DNA from: Zobellia galactanivorans
GTDB lineage: Bacteria > Bacteroidota > Bacteroidia > Flavobacteriales > Flavobacteriaceae
Assembly: GCF_000973105.1 (NCBI RefSeq)
Contig: NC_015844.1
Span: forward strand, 1,298,501 to 1,362,500
DNA: 64,000 nucleotides
Reading direction: 5' to 3'
A program made the translations under genes and the position numbers. Under the pieces are notes generated by a model. That model had not been told where the DNA came from and made no database searches. It saw only the letters and a list, made by a program, of their open reading frames with translations. Shown in pieces: positions 36,818-44,993 of the stretch (position 1 is its first letter; the number at the start of each line of letters is the position of its first letter).

Positions 36818-37374
36818 CAGTCTTTTATTTCGCGTGTTTTAATAAACTTAGCAGGGTTACCTCCGACTACGGCCCAAGGTTCTACATTTTTAAATACAGC
36901 TGCTCTAGCACCAACAACAGCACCCTCGCCTACAGTCACACCAGGTCCAACAAATGCCTCTGCCGCCACCCAAGCAAATTTTGATATCTTAATAGATTTA
37001 GTGTAAAGTGGGTGTCCTTTTAAAGTAAAATCATGGGTGCCTGTACAGATATAGGACCGTTGGGATACAATTGAGCGAAATTCAAGAATTATCTTACCTT
37101 GGGAATATAAATCCGCACCATCAGCAACACCAACTTCATCATGAACTTCTAAATTCCAAGGAGCCCAAATTTTAACTTTTGGGTAAATATGTACGCCTTT
37201 ACCAATTTTAGCACCAAATAATCGCAAAAGAAAAGAACGCCAATTGTGCAACGGCCTAGGAGAATATTTAAAAAAAATAAGATATACTATGTTCCAAACT
37301 AATCTTGTTGTTCTATTTTTAATAGAGAAAGATGCTCCAGTATAAGTATCTTCATTATGCATTTTTGACTTCAT
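36817..37374 (-). CDS. WcaF-like acetyltransferase (left-handed beta-helix)
   Basis: A 185-residue protein with hexapeptide-repeat turns: IGKGVHIYPKVKI, VGVADGADLYSQGKI, SYICTGTHDF and VAAEAFVGPGVTVGEGAVVG. The order and the YSPRPLHNWRSFLLRLFGAKIG opening match colanic-acid WcaF acetyltransferases, which use acetyl-CoA to O-acetylate a sugar and act as trimers. Starts at 37374 or 37362 are both possible, and both overlap the previous gene's end. The coupling to glycosyltransferases on both sides supports a place in the same pathway. Confidence 0.88.
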   Translation of the reverse strand: MKSKMHNEDTYTGASFSIKNRTTRLVWNIVYLIFFKYSPRPLHNWRSFLLRLFGAKIGKGVHIYPKVKIWAPWNLEVHDEVGVADGADLYSQGKIILEFRSIVSQRSYICTGTHDFTLKGHPLYTKSIKISKFAWVAAEAFVGPGVTVGEGAVVGARAAVFKNVEPWAVVGGNPAKFIKTREIKD

Positions 37375-38524
37375 TTATAAATTTATTAGCGGCCTGTGCT
37401 ATGGTAAAATAATCCTTATATACTCTTTCCGCTGCACGACTCATTTTATTTCTTTCTAATAAATTAATCGAAAGCCATTCTCTAAGCATACCATAGGTTT
37501 GGTCTTCTGTATCGTCTTTTACAATCCCCCCTTGACCTTTTGCGATTTCACGCCAAATATTTACTTTATTGCTGATTAATACAGGTTTTTTACAAGCCAA
37601 AGCTTCCACCACGGCTATACCAAAATTTTCTTGGTGGCTCGGTAAAACAAAAGCTTCACTCTCGTAAAAAGCCCCCCATTTCGCATCCCCGCTTAACATT
37701 CCTGAGAACAAAATATTGGGAGATGCTGCGGCCAAGGCCTGCATCTCCTTTCCATACTCATGATTTTCTGGTCCGGCAATGATCAATTGAGGTAAGCCTT
37801 CCATTTCCTTTTCAAGTCGCAAATACGAACGAATTAATAAATCCACCCCTTTTTTAGGGTGAATTCTACTTAAAAAAAGAAGATAAGGTTTGCCATTCCA
37901 TTGAGGCACGGTATGGGTAAAGGCCTCCTTCATCTTAACAGCTCTCGAAGGAGGGGGCTGAATACCATATCCTACATTAATTTCCTTTTTAGGTTGATAC
38001 TTTGGAAATGTAGTGCGTGCCAATAATAATTCTTCTTCACAAGTAAACAAGACACCGTTGGCTTGATTTATAACTTTACTTTCAACTAGCTTCCAATACA
38101 CCTCGTTTCGCAAAGCCTTTAATTTTCGTTCTTTAGCGTTTTGAAAATAAGGATCCAACATACCATGTGGCATAATAAATACTTTTGGAGCTTTCATATT
38201 CTGTTTTTTTAACGAAAGCAACGCCTTTATAGTAGCATGACTATGATATAACCAAAGCGCATGAACAATAACTATATCATATTGGTTAAAATTATCAATT
38301 AACCATGGAATCAGGTTCTTATTATATTTCCAAGGTGTTTTACTCGCTCCTAATGCATGAATCTTAAACGTATCTTGTCCTAAATACTCAGAATTAGGTT
38401 CATCAAAACAAACAACTTCATTTTCTACACCTTGCTTCTCCATTTCAGGAATAGCATTGCGTATACCTTGACAGGGCCCCCCTTGTTTAGGATTCATACT
38501 AGAAATCACTCGGAGTATCTTCAT
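37355..38524 (-). CDS. Glycosyltransferase family 4
   Basis: I place the start at the ATG 38524 (MKILRVISSMNPKQGGP), one base after the stop of the upstream gene; the longer frame starts with TTG. A GT-B fold of 389 residues: the N-terminal strand with GGP, then PYLLFLSRIHPKKGVDLLI and LPSHQENFGIAVVEALACKK with the E-x7-E donor site. A cytoplasmic, retaining enzyme. The sugar is not predictable. Several genes here overlap or are a base apart, showing a tight minus-strand operon. Confidence 0.9.
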   Translation of the reverse strand: MKILRVISSMNPKQGGPCQGIRNAIPEMEKQGVENEVVCFDEPNSEYLGQDTFKIHALGASKTPWKYNKNLIPWLIDNFNQYDIVIVHALWLYHSHATIKALLSLKKQNMKAPKVFIMPHGMLDPYFQNAKERKLKALRNEVYWKLVESKVINQANGVLFTCEEELLLARTTFPKYQPKKEINVGYGIQPPPSRAVKMKEAFTHTVPQWNGKPYLLFLSRIHPKKGVDLLIRSYLRLEKEMEGLPQLIIAGPENHEYGKEMQALAAASPNILFSGMLSGDAKWGAFYESEAFVLPSHQENFGIAVVEALACKKPVLISNKVNIWREIAKGQGGIVKDDTEDQTYGMLREWLSINLLERNKMSRAAERVYKDYFTIAQAANKFINEVKNA

Positions 38525-38525
38525 T

Positions 38526-39506
38526 TTAAAGAGTTTTATAAAGTTCAAGATATTGTTGCGCTATATACTCCACTGAAAACCTTTCGGCATTTCTAAGTCC
38601 CTTTTCTATTAAATTAATACGATAAGACTCATTGGATATTACTGTTTCATATGCATCCCTAATTGACGACACATCTTCGGGATTTACCAAAACGGCCGCA
38701 TCGGCAGCCACCTCAATTAGCGGCTCAATATTAGAGGTTATCACTACCCTTCCTGTCATTTGTCCTTCAATCACGGGCATCCCAAATCCCTCATACATTG
38801 AAGGAAAGTTTACGATATCACAACTTTTATATTCATCCCTTATTTCTTCATCCGTAAGATTACATTGGTTGGAATAGTCTGTTTTATATTTTTCTAACAA
38901 AGCTACTTGCGAAACCTTCAGCTTTCCAATAATTCGAAGATGGCACGATATTCCCGATAAAGCTTCAATGGTACGATCCAAATTCTTGTTCCATCCTGTT
39001 CCAATATGCAGTATAATCGGTTTTTCTTGATTAAAAGGTTTTGCTACCGGGACAAATATTGGATCTATGGCATTATAAATAACCCTTAGTTTATCCGTTT
39101 TTATTTTTTGCAATATGTTTTGCTTGGTCTGATTAGAGATGCAAACCACAACATCCGCTATCTTGACAGGGAAATAGAGCCAAAATAACCATTTATAAAG
39201 ACGTTTGAATGGATTCTTCACATTATCCAGAAACACTAAATCATGAACTGTCAGAACTGTTTTTACCCCAATCAAAGCTAAAAGCACATCATGAATATGA
39301 CCAGTAACATGATGAATGGCTTTCTTCTCCCTTTTTGAATATGTGAACCAAAGATTTTTTACAACATCTGCAGGCATGGAACCTTCAGATGGAACCTCAT
39401 ACATGGTAACATCCTTCGTTTTTTTTATCTCTCCGATAATGGTACGAAATACTCGATGAATTGAATGCCCAACATTGGGGTGACGAAAAAAATAATTGAT
39501 TTTCAT
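38526..39506 (-). CDS. Glycosyltransferase family 4 (mannosyltransferase-like)
   Basis: The 326-residue GT-B protein has KAIHHVTGHIHDVLLAL, a nucleotide-sugar-binding strand PIILHIGTGWNKNLDRTIEA, and FPSMYEGFGMPVIEGQMTGR, which holds the donor Glu pair. It is similar in build to mannosyltransferases of the WbaZ/MtfB type. It is the first gene of the minus-strand glycosyltransferase block and follows a 345-base gene-free region that should contain its promoter. Confidence 0.88.
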   Translation of the reverse strand: MKINYFFRHPNVGHSIHRVFRTIIGEIKKTKDVTMYEVPSEGSMPADVVKNLWFTYSKREKKAIHHVTGHIHDVLLALIGVKTVLTVHDLVFLDNVKNPFKRLYKWLFWLYFPVKIADVVVCISNQTKQNILQKIKTDKLRVIYNAIDPIFVPVAKPFNQEKPIILHIGTGWNKNLDRTIEALSGISCHLRIIGKLKVSQVALLEKYKTDYSNQCNLTDEEIRDEYKSCDIVNFPSMYEGFGMPVIEGQMTGRVVITSNIEPLIEVAADAAVLVNPEDVSSIRDAYETVISNESYRINLIEKGLRNAERFSVEYIAQQYLELYKTL

Positions 39507-39851
39507 TAAAAACAGTTTACAACTAATTTTTATCGTTTTATTAATCTATCTATAGAAAACCAATGTATTATAGTCTTCGAACAAATTTTAACCTATAATT
39601 CATAGGTGATAATCAACGATAAACTCCCTTACATTCTCCATGCGAAATACAAAAAATTATGCGGTGTAAATATCACTTAATTACAAAGCAATTTCAAACT
39701 ATTTATATGAATTTTTAATGATTTCTTCATTTTTTACAGGCTTAATATAAAACACCAATTAATGTTCACTATATCTCTAGAATAAAACACTTTATCCAAC
39801 GATATTGTTAACCCTAAGGAAAGTTTGAAAAAATAATTAAAATAGATATAA
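39507..39851. other. AT-rich gap that should hold the promoter of the minus-strand glycosyltransferase block
   Basis: No gene is seen. Read on the minus strand there is a TTTG (39584-39581) followed after 19 bases by TGGTTTTC, a poor -7 match, and many A/T tracts. It separates two units transcribed in the same direction, with no clear terminator for the upstream beta-helix gene. Confidence 0.3.
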
Positions 39852-42041
39852 CTATTTAAGCTTCACTAAAAACTGTGGTTTTCCTGTACCGGTTCCCGAT
39901 AGAATTTGAATAATTTTTTCATCGCGCATCTCCACAATTAAGTTACTAAGAGAAGTATTATTTTTAAAAACGTTGTTCATCAAAAGCCCGTCTGACATTG
40001 TCCCAAGACCCCCGTTAACTTCAGTATTCAACATAAAAACTTCACTAGATAAATTTAAAAATAATGGGGAATTATCTTCAAAACTAGAACCTTCTATATA
40101 TGTCTTTCTTAGTTCAAATATTTTTGTTGATGAGTTATTATAAAATTTACAACCATAGAAGCTTGCTGATTTTTCTTTCCCAATAATATAATCTCCTGTA
40201 TGATTTTTAAATATACTATTAGCAAAAATTGCATTGATTTGATTTTCTAAATCTACAGATATACCATTTCCATCAAAACTAGAATCAATCCAAGCGTTCA
40301 AATTATTAGGTCTTTTGGACAACATGCTAAAGCCTACACCGCATCGGATAATTTGACAATTGTAAAAAACATTTTTATCCATATACATCATTGTGGTGGT
40401 TTCCCCTTTAGACATATCAAATGTTGGATCAGGCTCTTGAAACAATCCAATTTCGCAATCCACAAAACTAATTTGGTCAAAAAAATTATTGTCAACACCA
40501 TAGAATTTATCAAAATGGATTCCTTTTTTCTGGTCTCTAAAAATTAAATTTTTAAATGTGCATGATGTCAATTGCAATAAATGATTCTCTTTACCAATTG
40601 GATTCACATAAAAACCTGTATTCCCTCCCTGCAAGGTCATATGTGCCAAAAAGTATTTTGAGCTTGTTAGAGATTTATGACTAACATCATCTTGAGCAAA
40701 AATTAAAGGAAAATCATCAGTAATTCCAACAATTGCAGTTTTACCTGAACCCATTCCAATAATTCCTTGATTTCTTTTTATCACAATCGGTTTGGAAATA
40801 TAATAAACCCCTTCCTTAAGTTGTGCTATGTCATTTTTTTCAATCAATTCTTGTATTTCTGATGACCTATCAGTTTTGGAACCCCTTAGGGCCAACGCTT
40901 CATCACTAACCGTTTTAGGAAGGTTTGGAAAAAAGGGTTTCTCCCAAGGGACAGCGCGTTTATCGACCAGATTATTTCTTATCTGATCAGTATAATTACT
41001 TGCTATTTCCGTGTCTATCTTATTTTCATTTAAATATAAATCTTTACTATTAAAGTATGCTTTGAAATCTATTGAAGATGGCGAAGATTCATAAACATAA
41101 TCCTCATGCTTCCCTGAAATCATCATCATATTCGTGCCAGAACGAACTATATCATCGCTAGATTTACTATAAATATCCTTACCAAACATTATTAGGTTTT
41201 CAGCCTCTATATCAAAAACAGGCGTTGGACTTTTCCCATGATTTAAACCAGACATACTTCCTAATTTAACATCACCCATCTCGCGCATATATAGTAAAGG
41301 TTTGTTACCTTGGTTATTATAGTTCCAAGATTCCGCATCAAAGCCTACCAAAGTAAAGGATTCCAGATTAGAAAAGTCGGTAGCATTACCACTCGGAATG
41401 AGATAATTTCTCCACAAGACAACATTACCATAACTTGGCGTGATAGAATTACCCTTCATTATAGTTTGATTCGATAGAGCATGCGACCTAAGTTTAATAA
41501 ACTTATTATTCCGAAAATAACCACTTACACTACAATCAAATCTCAATGAACAATCGTCTAAATTAATAAAAGTATTATCTTCAAGTATACAATTATCACA
41601 ATTTAATCTAGTATTCCGGATACTTTTGAAAGTACTATTTTTTATAGTGGAGCCGCTTTCAAAAACTATCTTTTGAGGATACATGTTTTGCACCCTTACA
41701 TTACTACTTCCCGCTTTGATGGTTATAGTATTATTATATTTAGTAACACTAGGGTGTCCAAAAAGCCTTTGTCCAGTTTTTAAAGTAATTTCCGTACCAG
41801 GATATGTACCTTTTTCAAGCCTTACTGATCCATAAGTATCCAAGGCTTCCTGTAATTTATATGCATCTTCAAGCGGAAGTAGATATGAATCGAAATAGAG
41901 TTTTTCCTCAGGCAGGTTCTCCGCCTCAATTACCTCCGGATGTTGGGGGTCAGGCACCGGTTTTTCATCCAATGCATAATTGTAGTTCTGCGCACTTACC
42001 GAAACTACGCACAATAGAAATAGAAATTTAAAATACCTCAT
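39852..42041 (-). CDS. Exported right-handed beta-helix protein (pectate-lyase-like fold)
   Basis: The 729-residue protein has a signal peptide ending in VSVSAQ, then two parallel beta-helix regions. The first (about 60-270) has asparagine-rich rungs such as NSTFKSIRNTRLNCDNC and NTFINLDDCSLRFDC; the second (about 380-700) opens with SSEIQELIEKNDIAQLKEGVY and YISKPIVIKRNQGIIGMG, typical of pectate_lyase_3-type helices. No clear catalytic triad of a polysaccharide lyase family is recognised and there is no type IX tail. It overlaps the fibre-like gene by 4 bases. It may bind or cut a polysaccharide at the surface; binding is as likely as cutting. Confidence 0.8.
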   Translation of the reverse strand: MRYFKFLFLLCVVSVSAQNYNYALDEKPVPDPQHPEVIEAENLPEEKLYFDSYLLPLEDAYKLQEALDTYGSVRLEKGTYPGTEITLKTGQRLFGHPSVTKYNNTITIKAGSSNVRVQNMYPQKIVFESGSTIKNSTFKSIRNTRLNCDNCILEDNTFINLDDCSLRFDCSVSGYFRNNKFIKLRSHALSNQTIMKGNSITPSYGNVVLWRNYLIPSGNATDFSNLESFTLVGFDAESWNYNNQGNKPLLYMREMGDVKLGSMSGLNHGKSPTPVFDIEAENLIMFGKDIYSKSSDDIVRSGTNMMMISGKHEDYVYESSPSSIDFKAYFNSKDLYLNENKIDTEIASNYTDQIRNNLVDKRAVPWEKPFFPNLPKTVSDEALALRGSKTDRSSEIQELIEKNDIAQLKEGVYYISKPIVIKRNQGIIGMGSGKTAIVGITDDFPLIFAQDDVSHKSLTSSKYFLAHMTLQGGNTGFYVNPIGKENHLLQLTSCTFKNLIFRDQKKGIHFDKFYGVDNNFFDQISFVDCEIGLFQEPDPTFDMSKGETTTMMYMDKNVFYNCQIIRCGVGFSMLSKRPNNLNAWIDSSFDGNGISVDLENQINAIFANSIFKNHTGDYIIGKEKSASFYGCKFYNNSSTKIFELRKTYIEGSSFEDNSPLFLNLSSEVFMLNTEVNGGLGTMSDGLLMNNVFKNNTSLSNLIVEMRDEKIIQILSGTGTGKPQFLVKLK

Positions 42042-42781
42042 TGTCCTGATATTATATAGGCGTTATCCCCTGATTTTCGCAATAGTCCAAAGCGTACGTT
42101 TCCGCTCTCGCTTTTAAAATTGGCAGTACCGCCCTCTTTGTAATTCAAAGATACACCACTTGCCGCTTTTACGGTAAGCGAAGCCCCGTTATGGGCCTCT
42201 AAATTTACCGTCTCCCCCACCTTCATATCCGAAAATCCGGAAGTAAGGGTTACCGTAGCGGTCTTGGTACATTCCAAGGTATTCCCGATATCACCTGCGG
42301 CAATATTACGCGACGCCTGTAAGGATACTACAGCGGCACTGGAATACCCCCCACCGCCCGTAGCCGCACCCGAGACGTTTTCGGCATATTTGGCATACAT
42401 GGCGTAGGGCACGCTCAACAACTGGCTCACCCCGATAATAGAGTAATTGCTTCCGCCCTTGGGGTCTACTTGGGTCTCTATAAAAAAGGGACCGTTGTCC
42501 CATGGTATTTCACTAAAATCACCTGAAATTTGGCTACCGGCACCGATTTCCAAACTTACCAAACCGTTGGCATTGGTGGTGGCCGAATGCGACTCTTCGT
42601 ATACGCCGCTTCCGTTTACACTTCCTTGGCGCACAATAATCTTAAGGTTGACCGGCGCATCGATTACCAAACTGTTGTCACTCGACCGGATAATGGCCTG
42701 ATAGCTCATTTTTTCGGGGGCCTGCGCCGACATGTCCATGAAGGCGAGCAGCATAAAGGCAAATAGAACTTTCAATTTCAT
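42038..42781 (-). CDS. Exported fibre-like protein with LLSVPYAMYAKYAEN module
   Basis: A 247-residue protein with a signal peptide (to MSAQ), a first domain of alternating strands (YQAIIRSSDNSLVIDAPVNL) and the module VSQLLSVPYAMYAKYAENVSG, which recurs in Bacteroidota surface proteins ahead of fibre or coiled-coil tails. Next come a Gly-rich linker and a beta-rich end (VTLTSGFSDMKVGETVNLEA) that looks like a trimeric fibre tip. No type IX sorting tail is seen. It sits between a T9SS repeat protein and the beta-helix gene, overlapping the latter by 4 bases, so the products likely act together on the cell surface. Confidence 0.75.
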   Translation of the reverse strand: MKLKVLFAFMLLAFMDMSAQAPEKMSYQAIIRSSDNSLVIDAPVNLKIIVRQGSVNGSGVYEESHSATTNANGLVSLEIGAGSQISGDFSEIPWDNGPFFIETQVDPKGGSNYSIIGVSQLLSVPYAMYAKYAENVSGAATGGGGYSSAAVVSLQASRNIAAGDIGNTLECTKTATVTLTSGFSDMKVGETVNLEAHNGASLTVKAASGVSLNYKEGGTANFKSESGNVRFGLLRKSGDNAYIISGQ

Positions 42782-42785
42782 AGCG

Positions 42786-44078
42786 TTACTTTTTTAAAAT
42801 TCTTAAGGTTTTGACCGTTTGGTTGGCAATATATATTCGCAGTACATAGGTAGCGGGACTCAAATGGGGTATGGCGACCTCAGTGGTTCTCCCAGAGATT
42901 CGCCCATCGAGAAGCGCCCTACCCCGCTGATCAAAAAGTTGATACCAGGCGTTCTGATTTTTATAATTTTTAATTCCGATGGAAAAATCGTCCACTACGG
43001 GGTTCGGATAGGTGACAATGTCAACCTCTCCCACGTCTTGAAGCGCATGCCCTACAATATCTTGGGCCTTTAAGGGGCGAGGCAGTTCATAAGACTGGCC
43101 CAACCCGGGTTCTTGGTCGGTGTTCGGCACTTCCTCTTCCACCGGAGGGTCTACTACAACAGGTTCCGGCAGGGGACTCAAGGGAGGTGCCTGGGCATCT
43201 TCCCCTCCGTCTATCGGTGCTTCCGACAAGGGTTCCGACGGGACCTCATCCACTACGGGATCAGGAGTTTCAACCGGAGTCTCGGGTTCGGGCAGGCTAG
43301 GGTTTTCCTTAGGACCTTCCTCTTCCCCTTCGTCTACCGGCGCTTCCGGAAAGGGTTCCGACGGGGCCTCATCCACTACGGGATCAGGGGTTTCAATCGG
43401 AGTCTCGGGTTCGGGCAGGCTAGGGTTCTCCTTAGGACCTTCCTCTTCCCCCTCGTCTACCGGTGCTTCCGGAAAGGGTTCCGACGGGACCTCATCCACT
43501 ACGGGATCAGGGGTTTCAATCGGAGTCTCTGGTTCGGGCAGGCTAGGGTTCTCCTCAAGACCTTCCTCTTCCCCTTCGTCTATCGGTGCTTCCGGCAAGG
43601 GTTCCGACGGGACCTCATCCACTACGGGATCAGGGGTTTCAATCGGAGTCTCGGGTTCGGGCAGGCTAGGGTTCTCCTCAGGACCTTCCTCTTCCCCCTC
43701 GTCTACCGGTGCTTCCGGCAAGGGTTCCGACGGGACCTCATCCACTACGGGATCAGGGGTTTCAATCGGAGTCTCGGGTAAGGTGGGATTTTCTTCGGAA
43801 TCTTCGATTTCCTCTTCATCGACTTCCTCTTCATCGACTACCGTTTCTTCCTCCATTTCGGCCTGTTGCACGCCTTCACAAACCAATATACGGGGTGATT
43901 CAATTACACTATAAAAAATACTTCCAAGGGAATAGGCCACCGACCCACTGCCGGAAAGAGCATCACCTCCTGAAGCATTATAGATTACCATATTTTCGGA
44001 TGTATTACTTATATTCTGCTGAGCTTGCACACAAGCATAGCCGAAAACCAATACTAACAAGGGGACAATTTTTTTCAT
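42786..44078 (-). CDS. Type IX-secreted surface protein with five Pro/Glu repeats
   Basis: The 430-residue protein has a signal peptide (to CVQAQ), an N-terminal module with SGGDALSGSGSVAYSLGSIF and EGVQQAE, an acidic stretch, then five nearly identical units of 41 residues of the kind PETPIETPDPVVDEVPSEPL, and a C-terminal type IX sorting domain with TYPNPVVDDFSIGI, YQLFDQRG and TLRILKK. The repeats are rich in Pro and acidic residues with no Cys, and would form an extended stalk. Two related proteins are in this block, and the upstream region shares a motif with that of the other. Function beyond surface display is unknown. Confidence 0.85.
   Translation of the reverse strand: MKKIVPLLVLVFGYACVQAQQNISNTSENMVIYNASGGDALSGSGSVAYSLGSIFYSVIESPRILVCEGVQQAEMEEETVVDEEEVDEEEIEDSEENPTLPETPIETPDPVVDEVPSEPLPEAPVDEGEEEGPEENPSLPEPETPIETPDPVVDEVPSEPLPEAPIDEGEEEGLEENPSLPEPETPIETPDPVVDEVPSEPFPEAPVDEGEEEGPKENPSLPEPETPIETPDPVVDEAPSEPFPEAPVDEGEEEGPKENPSLPEPETPVETPDPVVDEVPSEPLSEAPIDGGEDAQAPPLSPLPEPVVVDPPVEEEVPNTDQEPGLGQSYELPRPLKAQDIVGHALQDVGEVDIVTYPNPVVDDFSIGIKNYKNQNAWYQLFDQRGRALLDGRISGRTTEVAIPHLSPATYVLRIYIANQTVKTLRILKK
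43231..43785. repeat. Five tandem 123-bp repeats inside the type IX protein gene
   Basis: GGTTCCGACGGG recurs at 43231, 43354, 43477, 43600 and 43723, exactly 123 bases apart. Units differ at few positions, so recent expansion or frequent recombination is likely. A strand-opposite open frame through the whole repeat is a by-product. Confidence 0.95.
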
Positions 44079-44272
44079 AAGTAGCGCTATCGTTGGGGGA
44101 CAAAGGCTACTTGTATACGTGAAATTACCTGTTTTGGATTAATAATTTACTGGAAAAAACAAGATCTGCAGAATTACTAATAATCGATGTAATATATTAT
44201 AATATCGACAAAATACCCTTATTTAGATCGTTTTCCCCAAAAAATCACCGATAGTCCCACAGTCGTCATCAG

Positions 44273-44776
44273 CTATAATTTCAACAAGGTCAGTGTTTTT
44301 TCAAATCGGTTCAATACGCTCACTTTTAAAAAGTAAGTGGACGACCTAAGATCGTCCATCGGTAATTTTGTTGTAGCTGTATGAATACGCTCACTCTTTA
44401 TAAGACTCCCCCTAGAATCGAACAATTCGTATCGGGCCGTTTCATTTTCATAGTCCAAAATATCGATCAGCACATAATCGGTAGTAGGATTCGGATAGGC
44501 CATTACCTTTAGCGCCGAAATATCTTTTAAGTCATCGCCCTTTTCTAGCTTGGCCTGTTGTATACATTGAGACACCGTATTGTGCTGTGTTTCTATATTG
44601 GTATAGAAGAGAGCCCCCACGGAATATACCACAGAACCTTTACTACTGCTGGCCTCGCCCCCCGACACGTTCAAGGAAGCCATGGCCGCGGAAGAATTTT
44701 CGGGCTTTGCCACATTTTGCGCCTTGCCTACAACACAGAAGGCCAATACGATAAGGGAACTAAACACTTGTTTCAT
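44273..44776 (-). CDS. Small type IX-secreted protein, paralogue of the repeat protein without the stalk
   Basis: Taking the ATG at 44776 (the frame to 44794 begins with TTG) gives 167 residues. It has a signal peptide to VGKAQ, an N-terminal module NVSGGEASSSKGSVVYSVGA followed by CIQQAKLE, and a type IX sorting domain with AYPNPTTDYVLIDI, YELFDSRG and KTLTLLKL. The two ends line up with those of the 430-residue protein next to it; only the repeat stalk is missing. A motif ATACAAGT[AG]GC is present just upstream of both genes. It may represent the ancestral short form. Confidence 0.83.
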   Translation of the reverse strand: MKQVFSSLIVLAFCVVGKAQNVAKPENSSAAMASLNVSGGEASSSKGSVVYSVGALFYTNIETQHNTVSQCIQQAKLEKGDDLKDISALKVMAYPNPTTDYVLIDILDYENETARYELFDSRGSLIKSERIHTATTKLPMDDLRSSTYFLKVSVLNRFEKTLTLLKL

Positions 44777-44938
44777 GCTGGGAGAAACGACCAATAGCCA
44801 CTTGTATTACAAGCCAAAGCAGCATTTATGATGGTTTTCGACCAACTGCACCATCACTTACCGTTTATCGATGTTTCCCTTCTATATCGGCACCCTCTTA
44901 ACGAAAGGGGAGGAAACAGAAACTTCGCCTACATATTT

Positions 44939-44967
44939 TTTGGATCGCCCCTAAAATCGTACTTTTC
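44939..44967 (+). promoter_or_regulatory. Putative promoter of mutA-mutB (TTTG-N17-TACTTTTC)
   Basis: TTTG at 44939-44942 and TACTTTTC at 44960-44967, one base from TAnnTTTG, with 17 bases between. The predicted start is about 20 bases before mutA. Confidence 0.4.
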
Positions 44968-44993
44968 AACTAGGTTTCTATGTAACGATTTTT

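Noticed and set aside
21848-39506. Prophage or integrative element carrying the polysaccharide locus
   Set aside because: No integrase, transposase, phage gene or flanking direct repeat is seen at the borders.
43231-43785. Possible CRISPR array from regular repeats
   Set aside because: Repeats are 123 bases with no variable spacers, and they lie in frame inside a coding gene.
43113-43914. Two long plus-strand frames opposite the Pro/Glu repeats
   Set aside because: The 123-base step keeps all frames open; products are low-complexity Gly/Ser or Arg/Phe strings.
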